Assembly (NCBI GenBank): GCA_900893395.1
Contig: CAAHFI012017545.1
Coordinates: 1 to 28,891 of the forward strand
Origin: Euglena gracilis
Taxonomy: Eukaryota > Euglenozoa > Euglenophyceae > Euglenales > Euglenaceae
Length of the DNA stretch: 28,891 bases
Direction: 5' to 3'
Shown: positions 1 to 11,400 of the stretch, piece by piece
Layout of the letters: every line of letters begins with the position of its first letter
Numbering within the stretch: position 1 is the stretch's first letter
Program-made: the position numbers and the translations under genes
The notes under the pieces: generated by a model
Seen by the model: the letters and a program-made list of their open reading frames with translations, nothing else
Told to the model about the DNA's origin: nothing
Database searches by the model: none

Positions 1-1599
1 ACCCGTTGTGGGTGACCACGGTTTCCCGTGTAGCTCTCTCTCTTCACTTGGGACTTCGGTGGTTTCGGCCCGGGCTGCCTGGGGGTGGGCCTCATCAGTG
101 GAGTCCCAGCGCCCTTCTCTCCAGACCACAGCTGTCTTGAATGCCGCGTCGGTGAGCTTGCCTGCTTCTGCCGCGGGCACGAGCCGTGGGGGCCGACCTG
201 CTCTGAAAAAGCAGGGAGACAACCCGTTCTGAGAAAAACGGGCGAGCTCCGGCTCCTCACCCGTTGTGGGGTGACCACGGTTTCCCGTGTAGCTCTCTCT
301 TCTTCCACTTGGGACTTCGGTGGTTTCGGCCCGGGCTGCCTGGGGGTGGGCCTCATCAGTGGAGTCCCCCAGCGCCCTTCTCTCCAGACCACAGCTGTCT
401 TGAATGCCGCGTCGGTGAGCTTGACCTTGCTTCTGCCGCGGGCACGAGCCGTGGGGGCCGACCTGCTCTGAAAAAAGCAGGGGAGACAACCCGTCTGAGA
501 AAAACGGGCGAGCTCCGGCTCCTCCTCACCCGTTGTGGGGTGACCACGGTTTCCCGTGTAGCTCTCTCTTCTTCCACTTGGGACTTCGGTGGTTTCGGCC
601 CGGGCTGCCTGGGGGGGCCTCATCAGTGGAGTCCCCAGCGCCCTTTCTCCAGACCACAGCTGTCTTGAATGCCGCGTCGGTGAGCTTATTGTTGGCGGGG
701 CACGAGCGTGGGGGCCGACCTGCTCTGAAAAAAGCAGGGGAGAAACCCGTTCTGAGAAAAACGGGCGAGCTCCGGCTCCTCCTCACCCGTTGTGGGGTGA
801 CCACGGTTTCCCGTGTAGCTCTCTCTTCTTCCACTTGGGACTTCGGTGGTTTCGGCCCGGGCTGCCTGGGGGGGGCCTCATCAGTGGAGTCCCCCAGCGC
901 CCTTCTCTCCAGACCACAGCTGTCTTGAATGCCGCGTCGGTGAGCTTGACCTTGCTTCTGCCGCGGGCACGAGCCGTGGGGGCGACCTGCTCTGAAAAAA
1001 GCAGGGGAGAACCCGTTCTGAGAAAAACGGGCGAGCTCCGGCTCCTCCTCACCCGTTGTGGGGTGACCACGGTTTCCCGTGTAGCTCTCTCTTCTCCACT
1101 TGGGACTTCGGTGGTTTCGGCCCGGGCTGCCTGGGGGTGGGCCTCATCAGTGGAGTCCCCCAGCGCCCTTCTCTCCAGACCACAGCTGTCTTGAATGCCG
1201 CGTCGGTGAGCTTGACCTTGCTTCTGCCGCGGGCACGAGCCGTGGGGGCCGACCTGCTCTGAAAAAAGCAGGGGAGACAACCCGTTCTGAGAAAAACGGG
1301 CGAGCTCCGGCTCCTCCTCACCCGTTGTGGGGTGACCACGGTTTCCCGTGTAGCTCTCTCTTCTTCCACTTGGGACTTCGGTGGTTTCGGCCCGGGCTGC
1401 CTGGGGGTGGGCCTCATCAGTGGAGTCCCCCAGCGCCCTTCTCTCCAGACCACAGCTGTCTTGAATGCCGCGTCGGTGAGCTTGACCTTGCTTCTGCGGG
1501 GCACGAGCCGTGGGGGCCGACCTGCTCTGAAAAAAGCAGGGGAGACAACCCGTTCTGAGAAAAACGGGCGAGCTCCGGCTCCTCCTCACCCGTTGTGGG
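1..1599. repeat. Diverged copies at the left end of the window
   Basis: The first five or six copies differ from the core far more often than later ones. The copy spanning about 540-804 has a reworked segment at 685-705, where the usual run after gagctt is replaced by a shorter attgttggcgggg version. Copies also vary at gtgggtgacc (near 10), gggggggcc (near 612 and 870), ggggcgacc (near 980) and cttctgcgggg (near 1493). Diverged copies are typical of the outer edge of a tandem array, where homogenisation is weakest, so the true left edge may lie not far outside the window. A diverged internal patch is equally possible. Confidence 0.75.
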
Positions 1600-2140
1600 G
1601 TGACCACGGTTTCCCGTGTAGCTCTCTCTTCTTCCACTTGGGACTTCGGTGGTTTCGGCCCGGGCTGCCTGGGGGTGGGCCTCATCAGTGGAGTCCCCCA
1701 GCGCCCTTCTCTCCAGACCACAGCTGTCTTGAATGCCGCGTCGGTGAGCTTGACCTTGCTTCTGCCGCGGGGCACGAGCCGTGGGGGCCGACCTGCTCTG
1801 AAAAAAGCAGGGGAGACAACCCGTTCTGAGAAAAACGGGCGAGCTCCGGCTCCTCCTCACCCGTTGTGGGGTGACCACGGTTTCCCGTGTAGCTCTCTCT
1901 TCTTCCACTTGGGACTTCGGTGGTTTCGGCCCGGGCTGCCTGGGGGTGGGCCTCATCAGTGGAGTCCCCCAGCGCCCTTCTCTCCAGACCACAGCTGTCT
2001 TGAATGCCGCGTCGGTGAGCTTGACCTTGCTTCTGCCGCGGGCACGAGCCGTGGGGGCCGACCTGCTCTGAAAAAAGCAGGGGAGACAACCCGTTCTGAG
2101 AAAAACGGGCGAGCTCCGGCTCCTCCTCACCCGTTGTGGG

Positions 2141-2410
2141 GTGACCACGGTTTCCCGTGTAGCTCTCTCTTCTTCCACTTGGGACTTCGGTGGTTTCGGC
2201 CCGGGCTGCCTGGGGGTGGGCCTCATCAGTGGAGTCCCCCAGCGCCCTTCTCTCCAGACCACAGCTGTCTTGAATGCCGCGTCGGTGAGCTTGACCTTGC
2301 TTCTGCCGCGGGCACGAGCCGTGGGGGCCGACCTGCTCTGAAAAAAGCAGGGGAGACAACCCGTTCTGAGAAAAACGGGCGAGCTCCGGCTCCTCCTCAC
2401 CCGTTGTGGG
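2141..2410. repeat. Representative canonical 270-bp unit
   Basis: This copy sits in a run of five units (1871-3220) that look identical to the base. By hand count it has 84 G and 87 C (63% GC) and 19 CpG, an observed/expected CpG ratio of about 0.70, which is CpG-island-like. Sites present once per unit include CCCGGG, CCGCGG, GAGCTC, CAGCTG and GGTGACC, so digestion at any of them should give a ~270-bp ladder. The order of parts is: GGTGACC and a small hairpin, a CT-rich tract, a G-rich segment bounded by GGGACT/AGTCCC, a pyrimidine tract ending in CAG, a GGTGAGC motif, a CCGCGG-bearing segment, then two A-rich-loop hairpins. The unit contains no TATA box, poly(A) signal or recognisable coding motif. 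Confidence 0.95.
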
Positions 2411-2429
2411 GTGACCACGGTTTCCCGTG
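2332..2429. other. Four successive inverted repeats in each unit (representative copy)
   Basis: Four perfect short inverted repeats lie in about 98 bp. Hairpin A (2332-2351) has arms CCTGCT/AGCAGG and loop CTGAAAAA. Hairpin B (2360-2379) has arms CCCGTT/AACGGG and loop CTGAGAAA. Hairpin C (2397-2414) has arms TCACCC/GGGTGA and loop GTTGTG. Hairpin D (2416-2429) has arms CACGG/CCGTG and loop TTTC. A and B are 8 bases apart, C begins 17 bases after B, and D follows C after one base. The set recurs in most copies. Inverted repeats can reflect RNA folding or binding sites for dimeric proteins; the sequence alone does not distinguish these. Confidence 0.85.
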
Positions 2430-5400
2430 TAGCTCTCTCTTCTTCCACTTGGGACTTCGGTGGTTTCGGCCCGGGCTGCCTGGGGGTGGGCCTCATCAGT
2501 GGAGTCCCCCAGCGCCCTTCTCTCCAGACCACAGCTGTCTTGAATGCCGCGTCGGTGAGCTTGACCTTGCTTCTGCCGCGGGCACGAGCCGTGGGGGCCG
2601 ACCTGCTCTGAAAAAAGCAGGGGAGACAACCCGTTCTGAGAAAAACGGGCGAGCTCCGGCTCCTCCTCACCCGTTGTGGGGTGACCACGGTTTCCCGTGT
2701 AGCTCTCTCTTCTTCCACTTGGGACTTCGGTGGTTTCGGCCCGGGCTGCCTGGGGGTGGGCCTCATCAGTGGAGTCCCCCAGCGCCCTTCTCTCCAGACC
2801 ACAGCTGTCTTGAATGCCGCGTCGGTGAGCTTGACCTTGCTTCTGCCGCGGGCACGAGCCGTGGGGGCCGACCTGCTCTGAAAAAAGCAGGGGAGACAAC
2901 CCGTTCTGAGAAAAACGGGCGAGCTCCGGCTCCTCCTCACCCGTTGTGGGGTGACCACGGTTTCCCGTGTAGCTCTCTCTTCTTCCACTTGGGACTTCGG
3001 TGGTTTCGGCCCGGGCTGCCTGGGGGTGGGCCTCATCAGTGGAGTCCCCCAGCGCCCTTCTCTCCAGACCACAGCTGTCTTGAATGCCGCGTCGGTGAGC
3101 TTGACCTTGCTTCTGCCGCGGGCACGAGCCGTGGGGGCCGACCTGCTCTGAAAAAAGCAGGGGAGACAACCCGTTCTGAGAAAAACGGGCGAGCTCCGGC
3201 TCCTCCTCACCCGTTGTGGGGTGACCACGGTTTCCCGTGTAGCTCTCTCTTCTTCCACTTGGGACTTCGGTGGTTTCGGCCCGGGCTGCCTGGGGGTGGG
3301 CCTCATCAGTGGAGTCCCCCAGCGCCCTTCTCTCCAGACCACAGCTGTCTTGAATGCCGCGTCGGTGAGCTTGACCTTGCTTCTGCCGCGGGGCACGAGC
3401 CGTGGGGGCCGACCTGCTCTGAAAAAAGCAGGGGAGACAACCCGTTCTGAGAAAAACGGGCGAGCTCCGGCTCCTCCTCACCCGTTGTGGGGTGACCACG
3501 GTTTCCCGTGTAGCTCTCTCTTCTTCCACTTGGGACTTCGGTGGTTTCGGCCCGGGCTGCCTGGGGGTGGGCCTCATCAGTGGAGTCCCCCAGCGCCCTT
3601 CTCTCCAGACCACAGCTGTCTTGAATGCCGCGTCGGTGAGCTTGACCTTGCTTCTGCCGCGGGGCACGAGCCGTGGGGGCCGACCTGCTCTGAAAAAAGC
3701 AGGGGAGACAACCCGTTCTGAGAAAAACGGGCGAGCTCCGGCTCCTCCTCACCCGTTGTGGGGTGACCACGGTTTCCCGTGTAGCTCTCTCTTCTTCCAC
3801 TTGGGACTTCGGTGGTTTCGGCCCGGGCTGCCTGGGGGTGGGCCTCATCAGTGGAGTCCCCCAGCGCCCTTCTCTCCAGACCACAGCTGTCTTGAATGCC
3901 GCGTCGGTGAGCTTGACCTTGCTTCTGCCGCGGGGCACGAGCCGTGGGGCCGACCTGCTCTGAAAAAAGCAGGGGAGACAACCCGTTCTGAGAAAAACGG
4001 GCGAGCTCCGGCTCCTCCTCACCCGTTGTGGGGTGACCACGGTTTCCCGTGTAGCTCTCTCTTCTTCCACTTGGGACTTCGGTGGTTTCGGCCCGGGCTG
4101 CCTGGGGGTGGGCCTCATCAGTGGAGTCCCCCAGCGCCCTTCTCTCCAGACCACAGCTGTCTTGAATGCCGCGTCGGTGAGCTTGACCTTGCTTCTGCCG
4201 CGGGGCACGAGCCGTGGGGGCCGACCTGCTCTGAAAAAAGCAGGGGAGACAACCCGTTCTGAGAAAAACGGGCGAGCTCCGGCTCCTCCTCACCCGTTGT
4301 GGGGTGACCACGGTTTCCCGTGTAGCTCTCTCTTCTTCCACTTGGGACTTCGGTGGTTTCGGCCCGGGCTGCCTGGGGGTGGGCCTCATCAGTGGAGTCC
4401 CCCAGCGCCCTTCTCTCCAGACCACAGCTGTCTTGAATGCCGCGTCGGTGAGCTTGACCTTGCTTCTGCCGCGGGCACGAGCCGTGGGGGCCGACCTGCT
4501 CTGAAAAAAGCAGGGGAGACAAACCCGTTCTGAGAAAAACGGGCGAGCTCCGGCTCCTCCTCACCCGTTGTGGGGTGACCACGGTTTCCCGTGTAGCTCT
4601 CTCTTCTTCCACTTGGGACTTCGGTGGTTTCGGCCCGGGCTGCCTGGGGGTGGGCCTCATCAGTGGAGTCCCCCAGCGCCCTTCTCTCCAGACCACAGCT
4701 GTCTTGAATGCCGCGTCGGTGAGCTTGACCTTGCTTCTGCCGCGGGGCACGAGCCGTGGGGGCCGACCTGCTCTGAAAAAAGCAGGGGAGACAACCCGTT
4801 CTGAGAAAAACGGGCGAGCTCCGGCTCCTCCTCACCCGTTGTGGGGTGACCACGGTTTCCCGTGTAGCTCTCTCTTCTTCCACTTGGGACTTCGGTGGTT
4901 TCGGCCCGGGCTGCCTGGGGGTGGGCCTCATCAGTGGAGTCCCCCAGCGCCCTTCTCTCCAGACCACAGCTGTCTTGAATGCCGCGTCGGTGAGCTTGAC
5001 CTTGCTTCTGCCGCGGGCACGAGCCGTGGGGGCCGACCTGCTCTGAAAAAAGCAGGGGAGACAACCCGTTCTGAGAAAAACGGGCGAGCTCCGGCTCCTC
5101 CTCACCCGTTGTGGGGTGACCACGGTTTCCCGTGTAGCTCTCTCTTCTTCCACTTGGGACTTCGGTGGTTTCGGCCCGGGCTGCCTGGGGGTGGGCCTCA
5201 TCAGTGGAGTCCCCCAGCGCCCTTCTCTCCAGACCACAGCTGTCTTGAATGCCGCGTCGGTGAGCTTGACCTTGCTTCTGCCGCGGGGCACGAGCCGTGG
5301 GGGCCGACCTGCTCTGAAAAAAGCAGGGGAGACAAACCCGTTCTGAGAAAAACGGGCGAGCTCCGGCTCCTCCTCACCCGTTGTGGGGTGACCACGGTTT

Positions 5401-8400
5401 CCCGTGTAGCTCTCTCTTCTTCCACTTGGGACTTCGGTGGTTTCGGCCCGGGCTGCCTGGGGGTGGGCCTCATCAGTGGAGTCCCCCAGCGCCCTTCTCT
5501 CCAGACCACAGCTGTCTTGAATGCCGCGTCGGTGAGCTTGACCTTGCTTCTGCCGCGGGGCACGAGCCGTGGGGGCCGACCTGCTCTGAAAAAAGCAGGG
5601 GAGACAACCCGTTCTGAGAAAAACGGGCGAGCTCCGGCTCCTCCTCACCCGTTGTGGGGTGACCACGGTTTCCCGTGTAGCTCTCTCTTCTTCCACTTGG
5701 GACTTCGGTGGTTTCGGCCCGGGCTGCCTGGGGGTGGGCCTCATCAGTGGAGTCCCCCAGCGCCCTTCTCTCCAGACCACAGCTGTCTTGAATGCCGCGT
5801 CGGTGAGCTTGACCTTGCTTCTGCCGCGGGGCACGAGCCGTGGGGGCCGACCTGCTCTGAAAAAAGCAGGGGAGACAACCCGTTCTGAGAAAAACGGGCG
5901 AGCTCCGGCTCCTCCTCACCCGTTGTGGGGTGACCACGGTTTCCCGTGTAGCTCTCTCTTCTTCCACTTGGGACTTCGGTGGTTTCGGCCCGGGCTGCCT
6001 GGGGGTGGGCCTCATCAGTGGAGTCCCCCAGCGCCCTTCTCTCCAGACCACAGCTGTCTTGAATGCCGCGTCGGTGAGCTTGACCTTGCTTCTGCCGCGG
6101 GGCACGAGCCGTGGGGGCCGACCTGCTCTGAAAAAAGCAGGGGAGACAACCCGTTCTGAGAAAAACGGGCGAGCTCCGGCTCCTCCTCACCCGTTGTGGG
6201 GTGACCACGGTTTCCCGTGTAGCTCTCTCTTCTTCCACTTGGGACTTCGGTGGTTTCGGCCCGGGCTGCCTGGGGGTGGGCCTCATCAGTGGAGTCCCCC
6301 AGCGCCCTTCTCTCCAGACCACAGCTGTCTTGAATGCCGCGTCGGTGAGCTTGACCTTGCTTCTGCCGCGGGCACGAGCCGTGGGGGCCGACCTGCTCTG
6401 AAAAAAGCAGGGGAGACAACCCGTTCTGAGAAAAACGGGCGAGCTCCGGCTCCTCCTCACCCGTTGTGGGGTGACCACGGTTTCCCGTGTAGCTCTCTCT
6501 TCTTCCACTTGGGACTTCGGTGGTTTCGGCCCGGGCTGCCTGGGGGTGGGCCTCATCAGTGGAGTCCCCCAGCGCCCTTCTCTCCAGACCACAGCTGTCT
6601 TGAATGCCGCGTCGGTGAGCTTGACCTTGCTTCTGCCGCGGGCACGAGCCGTGGGGGCCGACCTGCTCTGAAAAAAGCAGGGGAGACAACCCGTTCTGAG
6701 AAAAACGGGCGAGCTCCGGCTCCTCCTCACCCGTTGTGGGGTGACCACGGTTTCCCGTGTAGCTCTCTCTTCTTCCACTTGGGACTTCGGTGGTTTCGGC
6801 CCGGGCTGCCTGGGGGTGGGCCTCATCAGTGGAGTCCCCCAGCGCCCTTCTCTCCAGACCACAGCTGTCTTGAATGCCGCGTCGGTGAGCTTGACCTTGC
6901 TTCTGCCGCGGGCACGAGCCGTGGGGGCCGACCTGCTCTGAAAAAAGCAGGGGAGACAACCCGTTCTGAGAAAAACGGGCGAGCTCCGGCTCCTCCTCAC
7001 CCGTTGTGGGGTGACCACGGTTTCCCGTGTAGCTCTCTCTTCTTCCACTTGGGACTTCGGTGGTTTCGGCCCGGGCTGCCTGGGGGTGGGCCTCATCAGT
7101 GGAGTCCCCCAGCGCCCTTCTCTCCAGACCACAGCTGTCTTGAATGCCGCGTCGGTGAGCTTGACCTTGCTTCTGCCGCGGGCACGAGCCGTGGGGGCCG
7201 ACCTGCTCTGAAAAAAGCAGGGGAGACAACCCGTTCTGAGAAAAACGGGCGAGCTCCGGCTCCTCCTCACCCGTTGTGGGGTGACCACGGTTTCCCGTGT
7301 AGCTCTCTCTTCTTCCACTTGGGACTTCGGTGGTTTCGGCCCGGGCTGCCTGGGGGTGGGCCTCATCAGTGGAGTCCCCCAGCGCCCTTCTCTCCAGACC
7401 ACAGCTGTCTTGAATGCCGCGTCGGTGAGCTTGACCTTGCTTCTGCCGCGGGCACGAGCCGTGGGGGCCGACCTGCTCTGAAAAAAGCAGGGGAGACAAC
7501 CCGTTCTGAGAAAAACGGGCGAGCTCCGGCTCCTCCTCACCCGTTGTGGGGTGACCACGGTTTCCCGTGTAGCTCTCTCTTCTTCCACTTGGGACTTCGG
7601 TGGTTTCGGCCCGGGCTGCCTGGGGGTGGGCCTCATCAGTGGAGTCCCCCAGCGCCCTTCTCTCCAGACCACAGCTGTCTTGAATGCCGCGTCGGTGAGC
7701 TTGACCTTGCTTCTGCCGCGGGCACGAGCCGTGGGGGCCGACCTGCTCTGAAAAAAGCAGGGGAGACAAACCCGTTCTGAGAAAAACGGGCGAGCTCCGG
7801 CTCCTCCTCACCCGTTGTGGGGTGACCACGGTTTCCCGTGTAGCTCTCTCTTCTTCCACTTGGGACTTCGGTGGTTTCGGCCCGGGCTGCCTGGGGGTGG
7901 GCCTCATCAGTGGAGTCCCCCAGCGCCCTTCTCTCCAGACCACAGCTGTCTTGAATGCCGCGTCGGTGAGCTTGACCTTGCTTCTGCCGCGGGCACGAGC
8001 CGTGGGGGCCGACCTGCTCTGAAAAAAGCAGGGGAGACAAACCCGTTCTGAGAAAAACGGGCGAGCTCCGGCTCCTCCTCACCCGTTGTGGGGTGACCAC
8101 GGTTTCCCGTGTAGCTCTCTCTTCTTCCACTTGGGACTTCGGTGGTTTCGGCCCGGGCTGCCTGGGGGTGGGCCTCATCAGTGGAGTCCCCCAGCGCCCT
8201 TCTCTCCAGACCACAGCTGTCTTGAATGCCGCGTCGGTGAGCTTGACCTTGCTTCTGCCGCGGGCACGAGCCGTGGGGGCCGACCTGCTCTGAAAAAAGC
8301 AGGGGAGACAAACCCGTTCTGAGAAAAACGGGCGAGCTCCGGCTCCTCCTCACCCGTTGTGGGGTGACCACGGTTTCCCGTGTAGCTCTCTCTTCTTCCA

Positions 8401-11400
8401 CTTGGGACTTCGGTGGTTTCGGCCCGGGCTGCCTGGGGGTGGGCCTCATCAGTGGAGTCCCCCAGCGCCCTTCTCTCCAGACCACAGCTGTCTTGAATGC
8501 CGCGTCGGTGAGCTTGACCTTGCTTCTGCCGCGGGCACGAGCCGTGGGGGCCGACCTGCTCTGAAAAAAGCAGGGGAGACAACCCGTTCTGAGAAAAACG
8601 GGCGAGCTCCGGCTCCTCCTCACCCGTTGTGGGGTGACCACGGTTTCCCGTGTAGCTCTCTCTTCTTCCACTTGGGACTTCGGTGGTTTCGGCCCGGGCT
8701 GCCTGGGGGTGGGCCTCATCAGTGGAGTCCCCCAGCGCCCTTCTCTCCAGACCACAGCTGTCTTGAATGCCGCGTCGGTGAGCTTGACCTTGCTTCTGCC
8801 GCGGGGCACGAGCCGTGGGGGCCGACCTGCTCTGAAAAAAGCAGGGGAGACAACCCGTTCTGAGAAAAACGGGCGAGCTCCGGCTCCTCCTCACCCGTTG
8901 TGGGGTGACCACGGTTTCCCGTGTAGCTCTCTCTTCTTCCACTTGGGACTTCGGTGGTTTCGGCCCGGGCTGCCTGGGGGTGGGCCTCATCAGTGGAGTC
9001 CCCCAGCGCCCTTCTCTCCAGACCACAGCTGTCTTGAATGCCGCGTCGGTGAGCTTGACCTTGCTTCTGCCGCGGGCACGAGCCGTGGGGGCCGACCTGC
9101 TCTGAAAAAAGCAGGGGAGACAACCCGTTCTGAGAAAAACGGGCGAGCTCCGGCTCCTCCTCACCCGTTGTGGGGTGACCACGGTTTCCCGTGTAGCTCT
9201 CTCTTCTTCCACTTGGGACTTCGGTGGTTTCGGCCCGGGCTGCCTGGGGGTGGGCCTCATCAGTGGAGTCCCCCAGCGCCCTTCTCTCCAGACCACAGCT
9301 GTCTTGAATGCCGCGTCGGTGAGCTTGACCTTGCTTCTGCCGCGGGGCACGAGCCGTGGGGGCCGACCTGCTCTGAAAAAAGCAGGGGAGACAACCCGTT
9401 CTGAGAAAAACGGGCGAGCTCCGGCTCCTCCTCACCCGTTGTGGGGTGACCACGGTTTCCCGTGTAGCTCTCTCTTCTTCCACTTGGGACTTCGGTGGTT
9501 TCGGCCCGGGCTGCCTGGGGGTGGGCCTCATCAGTGGAGTCCCCCAGCGCCCTTCTCTCCAGACCACAGCTGTCTTGAATGCCGCGTCGGTGAGCTTGAC
9601 CTTGCTTCTGCCGCGGGGCACGAGCCGTGGGGGCCGACCTGCTCTGAAAAAAGCAGGGGAGACAACCCGTTCTGAGAAAAACGGGCGAGCTCCGGCTCCT
9701 CCTCACCCGTTGTGGGGTGACCACGGTTTCCCGTGTAGCTCTCTCTTCTTCCACTTGGGACTTCGGTGGTTTCGGCCCGGGCTGCCTGGGGGTGGGCCTC
9801 ATCAGTGGAGTCCCCCAGCGCCCTTCTCTCCAGACCACAGCTGTCTTGAATGCCGCGTCGGTGAGCTTGACCTTGCTTCTGCCGCGGGGCACGAGCCGTG
9901 GGGGCCGACCTGCTCTGAAAAAAGCAGGGGAGACAAACCCGTTCTGAGAAAAACGGGCGAGCTCCGGCTCCTCCTCACCCGTTGTGGGGTGACCACGGTT
10001 TCCCGTGTAGCTCTCTCTTCTTCCACTTGGGACTTCGGTGGTTTCGGCCCGGGCTGCCTGGGGGTGGGCCTCATCAGTGGAGTCCCCCAGCGCCCTTCTC
10101 TCCAGACCACAGCTGTCTTGAATGCCGCGTCGGTGAGCTTGACCTTGCTTCTGCCGCGGGGCACGAGCCGTGGGGGCCGACCTGCTCTGAAAAAAGCAGG
10201 GGAGACAACCCGTTCTGAGAAAAACGGGCGAGCTCCGGCTCCTCCTCACCCGTTGTGGGGTGACCACGGTTTCCCGTGTAGCTCTCTCTTCTTCCACTTG
10301 GGACTTCGGTGGTTTCGGCCCGGGCTGCCTGGGGGTGGGCCTCATCAGTGGAGTCCCCCAGCGCCCTTCTCTCCAGACCACAGCTGTCTTGAATGCCGCG
10401 TCGGTGAGCTTGACCTTGCTTCTGCCGCGGGCACGAGCCGTGGGGGCCGACCTGCTCTGAAAAAAGCAGGGGAGACAACCCGTTCTGAGAAAAACGGGCG
10501 AGCTCCGGCTCCTCCTCACCCGTTGTGGGGTGACCACGGTTTCCCGTGTAGCTCTCTCTTCTTCCACTTGGGACTTCGGTGGTTTCGGCCCGGGCTGCCT
10601 GGGGGTGGGCCTCATCAGTGGAGTCCCCCAGCGCCCTTCTCTCCAGACCACAGCTGTCTTGAATGCCGCGTCGGTGAGCTTGACCTTGCTTCTGCCGCGG
10701 GCACGAGCCGTGGGGGCCGACCTGCTCTGAAAAAAGCAGGGGAGACAAACCCGTTCTGAGAAAAACGGGCGAGCTCCGGCTCCTCCTCACCCGTTGTGGG
10801 GTGACCACGGTTTCCCGTGTAGCTCTCTCTTCTTCCACTTGGGACTTCGGTGGTTTCGGCCCGGGCTGCCTGGGGGTGGGCCTCATCAGTGGAGTCCCCC
10901 AGCGCCCTTCTCTCCAGACCACAGCTGTCTTGAATGCCGCGTCGGTGAGCTTGACCTTGCTTCTGCCGCGGGGCACGAGCCGTGGGGGCCGACCTGCTCT
11001 GAAAAAAGCAGGGGAGACAAACCCGTTCTGAGAAAAACGGGCGAGCTCCGGCTCCTCCTCACCCGTTGTGGGGTGACCACGGTTTCCCGTGTAGCTCTCT
11101 CTTCTTCCACTTGGGACTTCGGTGGTTTCGGCCCGGGCTGCCTGGGGGTGGGCCTCATCAGTGGAGTCCCCCAGCGCCCTTCTCTCCAGACCACAGCTGT
11201 CTTGAATGCCGCGTCGGTGAGCTTGACCTTGCTTCTGCCGCGGGGCACGAGCCGTGGGGGCCGACCTGCTCTGAAAAAAGCAGGGGAGACAAACCCGTTC
11301 TGAGAAAAACGGGCGAGCTCCGGCTCCTCCTCACCCGTTGTGGGGTGACCACGGTTTCCCGTGTAGCTCTCTCTTCTTCCACTTGGGACTTCGGTGGTTT

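Noticed and set aside
2135-2155. GGGGTGACCACGG in each unit as a TTF-I (Sal box) terminator, making the array an rDNA spacer
   Set aside because: It resembles the human core GGGTCGACCAG but lacks the central C, and no rRNA, promoter or transcribed spacer sequence is recognised here. rDNA spacer origin stays possible but unsupported.
2233-2257. CTCF-like site on the - strand (AAGGGCGCTGG) in each unit, as in DXZ4-type macrosatellites
   Set aside because: Only the GGCGCT end fits well. The upstream half of the consensus matches at few positions.
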